Shown here piece after piece: positions 16,765 through 24,826 of a DNA stretch of 44,661 nucleotides. The notes beneath the pieces were generated by a model, which saw only the letters and a list, made by a program, of their open reading frames with translations, had not been told where the DNA came from and ran no database searches. The translations under genes were made by a program, and so were the position numbers. Position 1 is the stretch's first letter. The number at the start of each line of letters is the position of its first letter. Source of the DNA: an uncultured Clostridia bacterium (lineage in GTDB: Bacteria; Bacillota; Clostridia; Oscillospirales; Acutalibacteraceae); NCBI GenBank assembly GCA_947166625.1, contig CAMVEX010000022.1:1-44661 (forward strand). Reading direction: 5' to 3'.

Positions 16765-17456
16765 TGAAATATAACTATGACGGTATAAAAAGAGAAACGC
16801 TTTTTCTCGCTGCGGATAACCGCTTCAGAAATTCAAAAGCGTTTTATGAAGAGCACAAAGAGGAGCTGAAATCCGGATTGATCGTTCCAATGCGTCAGAT
16901 CGCCGCCGAAACAGTTCAGGATCTTTTGAAACTCGATCCTCTGATGGTTTCCGTTCCCACCAAAATGGTCTCAAGATTTCGCAGAGATACCAGATACACA
17001 AAGGATAAAAGCCTTTACAGAGAAAATCTCTGGATAATGTTTATGCGTGATAAGCATACCTGGCGCGGCTATCCCGCATTCTGGTTTGAGGTCGGTCCCG
17101 GCGGCTATTCTATGGGAGTCGGCTTTTACGGCACCGAATCCGGGCAGACTGCGCTCTTTCGCAAATATTTAAGAGAGCGTACCGCCGAATTTTTGAAAGC
17201 CGCGAAAAAATGCGAAAGCATAGGGGCATATATTTACGGCAGTGAATATAAAAAGATGCCGGAGGGCTGTCCCGCAGGGCTTGAGAATTATTATGCCCAT
17301 AAGGATTTCGGATATATCAAAGAAAGCGACCGGGTCGATGATCTCGCCGACGAGCGGATAATTGAAATAATCAAAAACACTTATAAAGCTTTTTCTCCGA
17401 TGTTTAAGTTTATGCTTGAATTATCCGACGAATACTATTCGGATAATGATGAATAA
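16764..17456 (+). CDS. DUF2461-family protein
   Basis: A 230-residue cytoplasmic protein matching the DUF2461 pattern: FLAADNRFRNSKAFYEEHKEE near the N-terminus, then SRFRRDTRYTKDKSLYRENLW, then WFEVGPGGYSMGVGFYG. This family is widespread in bacteria with no assigned biochemistry. The conserved F-RDxRYxKDKsxYR block and the GxYxxGxGxY strand are both intact. The start codon overlaps the stop of the PLP enzyme, and the phosphohexomutase gene begins 29 bases downstream after GGAAGGAGA. Confidence 0.85.
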   Translation: MKYNYDGIKRETLFLAADNRFRNSKAFYEEHKEELKSGLIVPMRQIAAETVQDLLKLDPLMVSVPTKMVSRFRRDTRYTKDKSLYRENLWIMFMRDKHTWRGYPAFWFEVGPGGYSMGVGFYGTESGQTALFRKYLRERTAEFLKAAKKCESIGAYIYGSEYKKMPEGCPAGLENYYAHKDFGYIKESDRVDDLADERIIEIIKNTYKAFSPMFKFMLELSDEYYSDNDE

Positions 17457-17485
17457 TAAATGCTGTTGACCGGAAGGAGAATATT

Positions 17486-18988
17486 ATGAATTATTCACAT
17501 TTCAAAAGCGGAAGCGATATCAGAGGCTATGCGCTCGGCAATGAAAGCGATCCGCTCTATATGAGCGATGAAATGATAATGCGTTGTACCGCGGCTTTTC
17601 TCTCGTTTTTGAAAGACGAAAAGCAGATTGATTCTCCCGTTATATCCGTCGGTCACGATTGCCGCCTTTCGGCAGAGAGGATCTCCGGAGCGGTTATCAA
17701 AACTCTGCTGTCTTACGGAGTGAAAGTGATTGACTGCGGTCTTTGCTCAACTCCCGCAATGTTTATGACTACCGTTATGCTCGATTGTGACGCCGCAATC
17801 CAGATCACTGCAAGCCACCATCCCAAAGACAGAAACGGTCTAAAATTCTTTACCCGCGGCGGAGGTCTTGATTCTGCCGATATTGAGTATATTCTCAAAA
17901 TTGCCGGTGAATCGGATTCATATTCCGGCAACGGCGGCGGAGAATGCGAAAAAAGAGATTTTCTCCGTGAATACTCAGCTCTGCTAAGAGATATGATAAT
18001 CAACGGCGTTGGCAGGGGAGATAAGCCTCTTGCCGGGCTTAAAATCACCGTGGATGCCGGCAACGGGGTAGGCGGATTCTACGCTTATGATGTTTTGAAG
18101 CCTCTTGGCGCCGATATTTCAGGTTCGGTTTATCTTGAGCCCGACGGCAATTTTCCGAATCACGCGCCGAATCCCGAAAATGCCGAAGCGATGAAATGCA
18201 TTACCGATGCGGTGACAGCATCGGATTCTGATTTCGGTATTATATTTGATACAGATGTTGACAGAGCCGCCTGCGTCGGAAAGGGCGGTTATCCCGTCAA
18301 CAGAAACCGACTTGTTGCTCTTGCCGCCGCCGTAGCGCTTGAATCACATCCGGGCGGTACCGTCGTTACGGATTCGGTTACATCTGACGGCCTTGCCGAA
18401 TTTATTAAAAAAATCGGCGGCAAGCATCTCAGATTCAAGCGCGGATACCGCAATGTGATAAATAAGCAGACAGAGCTCTGCAAAAGCGGTATTGATTGCC
18501 CCCTCGCCATAGAAACCTCGGGTCACGCCGCTTTCAGCGATAATTATTTTCTTGATGACGGCGCGTATCTTATCACAAGGCTTATCATAAAAGCTGCGGA
18601 GCTTTCAGGCAAAGGCCTTTCGCTTGAATCTTTGATTTCGGAGCTGGATGAACCAATAGAGGAAAAGGAGCTCAGATTTTCGATTTTGAGCGAAGATTTC
18701 AGAGCCGAAGGGCAAGCTCTCATTGATTATTTTTCTGATAACGTTAAAGAATGCCCGGGGCTTACTCCCGCAAATGACAATTACGAGGGTATCCGCGTTA
18801 ACTGTAAAGACGGAAACGGCTGGTTTTTGCTCAGACTCAGCGTTCATGACCCCATCGCCGTGCTGAATTCCGAAAGCGGCGAGCAGGGCGGTGTGTTAAA
18901 GATTTGCAGGCAGGTGCTCGATATTTTCAAAAAGGCGCCGAATGCCGATAAATTCGATTTATCTTCATTGGAAAAATTTGCGGGGTGA
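17486..18988 (+). CDS. Phosphomannomutase/phosphoglucomutase family protein
   Basis: A 500-residue alpha-D-phosphohexomutase with four domains. Domain 1 has the phosphoserine loop ITASHHPKDRNGLKF. Domain 2 has the metal loop IIFDTDVDRAACV (DTDVDR in place of the usual DGDxDR). Domain 3 has the sugar loop ETSGHAAFSDNYFLDDGAYL, and a phosphate-binding domain 4 ends the protein. It interconverts hexose 1- and 6-phosphates, which would connect the glucose 1-phosphate arising from malto-oligosaccharide use to glycolysis, or supply mannose 1-phosphate. The N-terminus FKSGSDIRGYA is typical of the PMM/PGM group. It is part of the malQ gene train. Confidence 0.88.
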   Translation: MNYSHFKSGSDIRGYALGNESDPLYMSDEMIMRCTAAFLSFLKDEKQIDSPVISVGHDCRLSAERISGAVIKTLLSYGVKVIDCGLCSTPAMFMTTVMLDCDAAIQITASHHPKDRNGLKFFTRGGGLDSADIEYILKIAGESDSYSGNGGGECEKRDFLREYSALLRDMIINGVGRGDKPLAGLKITVDAGNGVGGFYAYDVLKPLGADISGSVYLEPDGNFPNHAPNPENAEAMKCITDAVTASDSDFGIIFDTDVDRAACVGKGGYPVNRNRLVALAAAVALESHPGGTVVTDSVTSDGLAEFIKKIGGKHLRFKRGYRNVINKQTELCKSGIDCPLAIETSGHAAFSDNYFLDDGAYLITRLIIKAAELSGKGLSLESLISELDEPIEEKELRFSILSEDFRAEGQALIDYFSDNVKECPGLTPANDNYEGIRVNCKDGNGWFLLRLSVHDPIAVLNSESGEQGGVLKICRQVLDIFKKAPNADKFDLSSLEKFAG

Positions 18989-18992
18989 TGAT

Positions 18993-19883
18993 ATGATATA
19001 TAAGATAATGTCATTCTTTTTGACTCTTTTCCTCTCTCTTGGTATCATTCCGCCTCTCTCTGAGGTCACTTCGGTGAATCCCGCCGATGATCCCGTCACA
19101 TCGGTAAGTGAAGAATTCACGATAATGACCTATAATGTAAAAGTCAGCGGCGTCGGCAAATACAAGCCAGAAACTCGATCGGAATATGTCATTGATACCG
19201 TGATGAAAAATTATCCCGATTCCATCGGCTTTCAGGAGGTCAGCGAGGATTGGTCTTCGTGGCTCAAAGAAGGGCTTGACGGATATGATTTCCGCGGAGA
19301 AGCCCGCAACTCAGACGGTACCGGTGAAGCGAGCCCCGTTTTCTTCAGAGCGGATAAGTATGAATGCGTTGATTATGATACATTCTGGCTTTCCGAAACT
19401 CCCGATACTCCTTCAAAAGGTTGGGACGCCATGTATAACAGGGTTTGCACCTATGTGATACTTAAAGAAAAATCAACCGGTTTTACTTATGCCCATTTTA
19501 ATGCTCATTTTGATCATATCGGCTCTCAGGCGAGGAATGAATCCGTTTCTCTTATCACCTCTGTCATAGCCCGCCTTTGCCCCGATATTCCCGTTGTATT
19601 TACCGGCGATCTGAATGATGAAGAGGGCAGCATAATGTATGGCAGAATTCTTGACAGCGGATTGAAGGATATCAAATATGAGGCGTCTGATTCTGCCGAT
19701 ATGGGTACTTTTCACGGTTATTCAAAGATTACCGAAGCGTCAAGAAAGAAGCCGATCGATTTTGTTTTTGCAAACGCTTATTGTAAATCGGCTTCAAGCT
19801 ACGAAGTCTTGACCGAAAAATATAACGGCATTTATTCATCCGATCATCATCCGGTCAAAACGGTGATCACACTTTCAAATTAA
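18993..19883 (+). CDS. Secreted endonuclease/exonuclease/phosphatase (EEP) family protein
   Basis: A 296-residue EEP-fold hydrolase with an N-terminal hydrophobic segment (about 1-20) that should send it across the membrane. The catalytic set is MTYNVKVSG, GFQEVSEDW, FNAHFDHIG, VVFTGDLNDEEGS, KPIDFVFAN and YSSDHHPVK. Members include Mg-dependent phosphodiesterases acting on sphingolipids, inositol phosphates or DNA; the true substrate is unknown. I use the ATG at 18993 with GGGGTGATG before it, because an upstream start would overlap the mutase gene and hide the signal sequence. The next gene is a paralogue lacking the signal segment. Confidence 0.85.
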   Translation: MIYKIMSFFLTLFLSLGIIPPLSEVTSVNPADDPVTSVSEEFTIMTYNVKVSGVGKYKPETRSEYVIDTVMKNYPDSIGFQEVSEDWSSWLKEGLDGYDFRGEARNSDGTGEASPVFFRADKYECVDYDTFWLSETPDTPSKGWDAMYNRVCTYVILKEKSTGFTYAHFNAHFDHIGSQARNESVSLITSVIARLCPDIPVVFTGDLNDEEGSIMYGRILDSGLKDIKYEASDSADMGTFHGYSKITEASRKKPIDFVFANAYCKSASSYEVLTEKYNGIYSSDHHPVKTVITLSN

Positions 19884-19895
19884 GGGGTAACGCTT

Positions 19896-20654
19896 ATGTA
19901 CAGAATTATGTCGCTCAATGTCCTTTGCTGGGGAAGCGGAGAAAACGAAATTGAAAACAGGATCCCGCTTGTGATCAGAATGATAAAAGAGACCGCTCCT
20001 TCATCTTTCGGGGTTCAGGAGGCTCATAAGCAGTGGATAGACGCTCTGACCGAAGCCCTTCCCGAATATGATTATGTCGGCTGCGGCAGAGAAGACGGTA
20101 AAGAAGAAGGCGAATACGCCGCCGTATTTTACCTTAAGGATAAGTTTACAGCTTCGGACAGCGGAAATTTCTGGATTTCCGAAACCCCCGATATTCCCTC
20201 AAAAGGATGGGATTCCGCCTGCACAAGAGTCGCGACCTTTGTAAAATTGACCGATAAAGAAACCGGCGATTGTTACATTCATATAAATACTCATCTCGAT
20301 CATGTAGGAGTAATTGCGCAGATAAACGGCGCCGAAATGATAAAAAACAAGGCGGCGTCCTTCGGCGGTCTTCCCGTTGTCGCAACCGGAGATTTCAATG
20401 TGCCTCAGGGCTCGGATTGTTATAAGACCATGATCAGCGGCAATATGGCGGATGCGAGGTCGCTCGCCCCGGATTCCGATGATTGCTATACCTTCCATTG
20501 GTTTAAGCCCGAAGAATACCATGATATAATAGATTTTATATTCGTCGATAAAAATACCGTAGAGCCCGTTAATTTCAAGGTCGTCAATAAAAAATATGAC
20601 GGCAGATTTTATTCCGATCATTTTGCCGTATATACGGATGTGAAATTAAAATAA
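19896..20654 (+). CDS. Cytoplasmic EEP-family hydrolase, paralogue of the preceding gene
   Basis: A 252-residue EEP hydrolase without a signal sequence. Motifs are MSLNVLCWG, GVQEAHKQW, INTHLDHVG, VATGDFNVPQGS, IIDFIFVD and YSDHFAVYTD. It shares with its neighbour the distinctive stretch FWISETPDIPSKGWD / FWLSETPDTPSKGWD, so the two came from a tandem duplication, after which one kept or gained an export signal. The gap between them is 12 bases with AAGGGGTAA as ribosome binding site. The Mg-dependent phosphodiesterase function is inferred from the family. Confidence 0.85.
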   Translation: MYRIMSLNVLCWGSGENEIENRIPLVIRMIKETAPSSFGVQEAHKQWIDALTEALPEYDYVGCGREDGKEEGEYAAVFYLKDKFTASDSGNFWISETPDIPSKGWDSACTRVATFVKLTDKETGDCYIHINTHLDHVGVIAQINGAEMIKNKAASFGGLPVVATGDFNVPQGSDCYKTMISGNMADARSLAPDSDDCYTFHWFKPEEYHDIIDFIFVDKNTVEPVNFKVVNKKYDGRFYSDHFAVYTDVKLK

Positions 20655-20673
20655 CACCGCAGGGGGTGAGTGA

Positions 20674-22485
20674 ATGGCAGAGAATAAAGCCGGCTTGAAT
20701 GCCGCGAAATATGATAAATTCAATTATATTGTCGGCAGTAAGTCCGAGATAGTTACCTTTTTGGTAGGTGCGGTGCTTCTCCTTGTTTCATTTATTCCCG
20801 TTCTTGCGGCTTTTCCGAGGGATATATTAAGGCTTTTCTGCGCCGTGCTTTGCAGTTATCCTATTATCATTGATGCTTTTTACGGCATCAAAAAGAAAAA
20901 AATCGTAAAATCCCTTCTGCTGATAATTACTATTGTTGCCGCTATGTTCATAGGCAGGTTTCTTCAGGCGGCGGCTGTTTCCGTGCTTTTCAGGGTTTAT
21001 GATTTTCTCGACGACGCTCTCAGAAAAAAATGCGAAATGAAAATTTCCTCATTTGAGAGAGCTGTCGCGGAAAACGGCCACCTCGTCAGAGATGACGGCG
21101 GATTTGAGTTTATCGAATCCGATAAGATCCTTCCCTGAATGCAGCTTGCAGTTTTATCCAATGAGATATTACCCGTTGATGCTCTCATTACAGACGGCGA
21201 GTCATCGTTTGATTACTCGTTGATCACGGGTGAAATGATGCCCTGTAAATTATCATCCGGCGATAAAGTGTATTCGGGTGCCGTTAATAAGGGCGGTACG
21301 GTTTATTATACCGCCGTCTCCCCGCAGGCCGACTCCCTCGCTTCAAGGATAAATAAAGCCTTAAAATCATCCGCCGATAAAAAGACCGTTGCCGAGAAAA
21401 AAATCAGCAGATTCTCCGCGGTGTTTACTTTTGCGGGCGTTGCCGCAGCGCTCCTCGTTGCTTTGACAGGCTCTTTAGTCACCAAAGATCCTCTTGATTG
21501 GGTCCACAGAGGGCTTGTTATCCTCGCCGCTTCCTGCCCGTCGGTACTGCTGCTCGGCGCATTTTGCTCTGTTAAATCCTCTCTGTCGGCAGGCGCTTCA
21601 AAAGGAATAGTTTTTTCAGATCCAGATACTCTTCTTTTGTCGGGATCCTGCAAAAGCGTCTGTGTAAACGACAGTGAAATGCTTATGACCGATAAGGTCG
21701 TTACGGGTAATATCTATGCCTGCGACGGTTATACGGAGAGCGATATACTGAATTTTGCAGCTCTCTGTCTGAAAAACCGTGAATCTGATGAAGCAAAAGC
21801 CGCCAAAGCGTCAGCGGGCTCCATTGATTATTCCGCGATAACCGAATCTTATGAAAAAGACGGCGCTTTTTTTGCCGTGACGCCTTCGGGGATTCTCTCT
21901 TTCGCCCGGCGCGGCAGAGAAGAAAATCAGAATGGGAGCGAGGCTGAATTGCCCGATTACCCGTTCTCGGTCGCTCTTGACGGAAAAGTTATCGGCTGCA
22001 TTGATTTTGTCAGAGAAATCAAAAAATCAACCGTCAGAGCGGTTGAATTACTCAGAAGCCTCGGAATTTTGGATGTTTATTCACCCGGTATTAAAACAGG
22101 CATTATTTCCGATAAACCGTCTGAAACTCATACGGCGGATAAAAATATCAAGCGTGATAAAAAAGCCTGTATTTCCTGCGGAGATTTTGCAAACGCCGAT
22201 AAGGATGATGTTACAATTTGCGCAGGTCCCGATGAGGCAGGCAAAACAAAAGCTTCCGTGTTTATAATAGCGAAAGATCTGATGAAAGCCGCCGATATGT
22301 TTATCCTTTCGGATAAAATGAAAAAGGCTTTTACTGCCTGCATTGTCTTTGCTCTGCTTGCCAAGGTTACGGTGATGATTTTGGGCTTGTTGGGAATTGT
22401 TCAGGTGTGGCTTTCAGGATGCGCTGATATCGCGGCGCTGATTGTATGCTTTATCTGCCGTTTATCGCTTATAAAGCGTAATTGA
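20674..22485 (+). pseudogene. Degenerate heavy-metal (P1B-like) P-type ATPase, split by an in-frame TGA
   Basis: Two open frames (20674-21138, 154 codons; 21139-22485, 448 codons) are in the same frame and separated only by a TGA followed at once by ATG. Together they align in order with a P1B ATPase: first membrane helices, actuator domain (SLITGEMMPC for TGES), CPx helix changed to ASCPSVLLL, P/N domains, and last two helices. The phosphorylation motif DKTGT is replaced by NDSEM in SVCVNDSEMLMT, and the GDGIND hinge is also lost. It cannot form the aspartyl phosphate. It may be a decaying pseudogene, or a split pseudoenzyme made by reinitiation at 21139. No CxxC metal-binding domain is present. 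Confidence 0.75.
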
Positions 22486-22502
22486 TTTATTTGAGGTATC
22501 AA

Positions 22503-23078
22503 ATGGAAAAATTCTTGCTTTATATAAACGCCTGTGCGCGTAAAGATTCGAGAACGGCACAGCTTGCCGACGCCCTTATTTCAAAAATGAAAATGCCTTA
22601 TGAAGAGCTAAGGCTTTATGAAATTGATTTTCCCGAAACAGACGAAAAATTTCTGAATTTGCGTGACAGTTTAACTGAAAACGGTGATTTTCAAAATCCC
22701 TTATTTGACCTTGCCCGCCGTTTTTCGCAAGCCGAATGTATTGTGATATCAGCTCCTTACTGGGATTTATCTTTCCCGGCTGTATTAAAGCAATATCTTG
22801 AGCAGATAAATGTTGTCGGAATCACATTCAAATACAGTGATTCCGGCGTTCCCGTAGGCCTTTGCAGGGCAAAGAAACTATGCTATGTGACCACTGCGGG
22901 CGGAAATTTTGTGCCCGATGATTTCGGATTCGGCTATGTCAAGGCGCTGGCTCAGAATTTTTACGGCATCGGTGATGTCCGGATCCTTAAAGCGACCGGT
23001 CTTGATATTGACGGCGCGGATGTTAACGGGATTATGAGATCTGCCGAAGATAAAATCGACGAATTGATTGCAGATTGA
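22503..23078 (+). CDS. NAD(P)H:quinone oxidoreductase / FMN-azoreductase-like flavoprotein
   Basis: A 191-residue flavodoxin-fold protein. The phosphate loop region is INACARKDSRTAQLADAL and the flavin-binding SAPYWDLSFPAVLKQYLEQ is typical of AzoR/NQO-type enzymes. Later elements are GITFKYSDSGVPVGL and YVTTAGG. Such FMN proteins transfer two electrons from NAD(P)H to quinones or azo compounds in the cytosol. The ATG at 22503 follows GAGGT at five bases, and the next start upstream (22482) would overlap the ATPase. It is the last gene of the malQ train; no strong plus-strand terminator follows it. Confidence 0.82.
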   Translation: MEKFLLYINACARKDSRTAQLADALISKMKMPYEELRLYEIDFPETDEKFLNLRDSLTENGDFQNPLFDLARRFSQAECIVISAPYWDLSFPAVLKQYLEQINVVGITFKYSDSGVPVGLCRAKKLCYVTTAGGNFVPDDFGFGYVKALAQNFYGIGDVRILKATGLDIDGADVNGIMRSAEDKIDELIAD

Positions 23079-23120
23079 ATTCATTTTTGAATATTTGAAT
23101 TTATAACACACATAAAAACG

Positions 23121-23148
23121 CCCGCAGGGATTTCAAAATCTCTGCGGG
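23121..23148 (-). terminator. Terminator of the MraY-like gene
   Basis: CCCGCAGGGAT and ATCTCTGCGGG pair over 11 bases (one G-U) around a six-base loop; on the minus strand the stem is followed by CGTTTTTATG. Confidence 0.85.
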
Positions 23149-23163
23149 TAAATTCGTTATCGA

Positions 23164-24120
23164 TTATTTGAGTATTATCAGCGCAAATACCGTTATGATC
23201 ATTTGTATTATCGCAAATCTGTATCTGACCTGTGAATTTGACCAGCCGAGATTTTTGCGACAGTGGTCGTGAAGAGGAGTTCGTATTTTCATCATGAATT
23301 TGATGTGAAGGAAGCGGATGACAGATACCTTTACTATGCCGAGCAGCCCGTCAAGGCAGACCATGAAGCAGAGCGGTATCACAAGCAGAGCATTCCCGGT
23401 TTTCATTATCATGATCGCGAGGAAAAATCCGAGCGCTCTTGATCCCGCGTCTCCCATCATCATTGAGCTCGGCTCCGAATTAAACCAGATGTAGGGGAGT
23501 AAAGTGAGTATCATTATCGCTGCAAGAAGCGGCTGATTCATATCGCCTTTATTGATTATTATTGCCGCGGCTGCACCCGAGAATGAAAGCATGGCGAGGA
23601 TCGATGAAAATCCGTCTATTCCGTCGCTGCAGTTGACCGCGTTGATGAGCAGCCACACAAGCGCTGCGCCGAGGATGATATAGATAACGGGATGAACATG
23701 GATACCGAATCCGAAAAAGCTGATGTTCAGCAGGGATTTGTTAAAATAAACGAATGTTGCCGATGCCCCGGCGGAAACAAACAGATCGATAACGGCTTTT
23801 TTATATTCGCCCCAGGGCTTCTCGGAACGGTCATCGAGATAGCCCGAAAGCATCTCAATAAACATCAGTGCGTAATAAATGATGTATTCGAGGCTGATTT
23901 TTACAAAAAGCAGAGAAGAAATAATGAATGCGATCACAAAAATAATGCCTGCGCCCCTGATCTTTCCGGCAGACTTCTTTCCGTCAACGGCAAATTCTCT
24001 GCCCTGATCTTTCGGTAGTTTGCCCGAGAATAATTTCAGCAGAACGGCACATAAAAGCGGAGCAAACAATGCTCCGGCGGCATAAATGATCTTGGTGTTG
24101 TCAATCAGTGAGGTCAGCAT
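23164..24120 (-). CDS. MraY/WecA-family phospho-sugar transferase
   Basis: A 318-residue polytopic membrane protein of glycosyltransferase family 4 (polyprenyl-phosphate phosphosugar transferases). Motifs seen are GYLDDRSEKPWGEYKK (Mg-binding Asp pair), NAVNCSDGIDGFSS, MMMGDAGSRALGF, and MKIRTPLHDHCRKNLGWSNSQV near the C-terminus. The last resembles the PLHHH box of MraY, with one His replaced by Asp. It would attach a sugar phosphate to a lipid carrier for cell-wall or polymer synthesis. It is not in a cell-division cluster, so it may be a second MraY-like enzyme. A GGAGGATTT site and a divergent promoter precede it. Confidence 0.82.
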   Translation of the reverse strand: MLTSLIDNTKIIYAAGALFAPLLCAVLLKLFSGKLPKDQGREFAVDGKKSAGKIRGAGIIFVIAFIISSLLFVKISLEYIIYYALMFIEMLSGYLDDRSEKPWGEYKKAVIDLFVSAGASATFVYFNKSLLNISFFGFGIHVHPVIYIILGAALVWLLINAVNCSDGIDGFSSILAMLSFSGAAAAIIINKGDMNQPLLAAIMILTLLPYIWFNSEPSSMMMGDAGSRALGFFLAIMIMKTGNALLVIPLCFMVCLDGLLGIVKVSVIRFLHIKFMMKIRTPLHDHCRKNLGWSNSQVRYRFAIIQMIITVFALIILK

Positions 24121-24149
24121 CTGAAATCCTCCGTAAAATTACTGCAATT

Positions 24150-24178
24150 AGAATATCACAAGAGGGGAATAATTTCAA
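24150..24178 (-). promoter_or_regulatory. Promoter of the MraY-like gene
   Basis: On the minus strand TTGAAA and TATTCT separated by 17 bases, 30 bases before the start codon. Confidence 0.55.
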
Positions 24179-24200
24179 GTATTTATATTATAATCTCAGA

Positions 24201-24229
24201 TTGACTATTTCGTAAATGTGTAGTAAAAT
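24201..24229 (+). promoter_or_regulatory. Promoter of the lipoprotein/GH2 operon
   Basis: TTGACT and TAAAAT separated by 17 bases, 25 bases before the GTG start at 24254. Confidence 0.7.
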
Positions 24230-24253
24230 ATATTAAAAATAGGGGGCGTTTAT

Positions 24254-24811
24254 GTGAAAAAATTCTTATCTTTGCTTCTTTGCGCTGTTTTTTTGTTCGG
24301 CTTTTGCGCCTGCGGTGATTCCGATATAGATCCCGATAAATATGTCGGTGAGGCTCAGATGACCCGTTTTAAGGCTCTTTTTACTACCGAGCTTGATCTT
24401 TATTCAAATGTGTTTGCGCTCTCTACCCTCGATGCCGATAAAGATAAATCATTTGATTATAAAGGGGAAAAATGGGCGCTCGTAAAATCAGCGTCCTACA
24501 GTTCTTACAAGAAGCTTTCCGAGGTCGTCGGCGCCGCATTCATCTCCGAATCGGCTGATAAATTACTTAAAGAGTATGATTTTTACGCCGATATTGACGG
24601 TAAATTCTGCATCAAAACCGGCAGTATCAAAAAATCAGATTCCGATAAACCGGAGCTTGATATCTCAAAGCAGCCAAAGCTTGTCTCTTCGTCTGCCGAT
24701 GAATGTGTTATCCGTTATTATGTCAAGGTCGGCAAACTGAATAAATCCGTCAATGTCAGATTTGTAAAGCAAAACGGAAGCTATAAACTGAGCGAATTTG
24801 TCAATATTTGA
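24254..24811 (+). CDS. Lipoprotein of unknown function
   Basis: A 185-residue predicted lipoprotein: a charged MKK start, a hydrophobic stretch and a lipobox ending FCAC at about residue 20, then a lysine- and serine-rich body with no motif I recognise. The start is a GTG preceded by AGGGGG; the ATG two bases upstream is in a different frame and is immediately followed by a stop. It leads an operon with GH2, DUF3798 and PepSY proteins (gaps of 13-15 bases), so it probably acts at the outer face of the cytoplasmic membrane. Confidence 0.75.
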   Translation: MKKFLSLLLCAVFLFGFCACGDSDIDPDKYVGEAQMTRFKALFTTELDLYSNVFALSTLDADKDKSFDYKGEKWALVKSASYSSYKKLSEVVGAAFISESADKLLKEYDFYADIDGKFCIKTGSIKKSDSDKPELDISKQPKLVSSSADECVIRYYVKVGKLNKSVNVRFVKQNGSYKLSEFVNI

Positions 24812-24826
24812 TTTTCGGGAGGATAT

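Noticed and set aside
21136-21138. TGA read as selenocysteine or as glycine
   Set aside because: TGA is used as a normal stop by other genes here (malQ, phosphohexomutase), no SECIS-like hairpin is seen just after it, and the site is not a known selenocysteine position.
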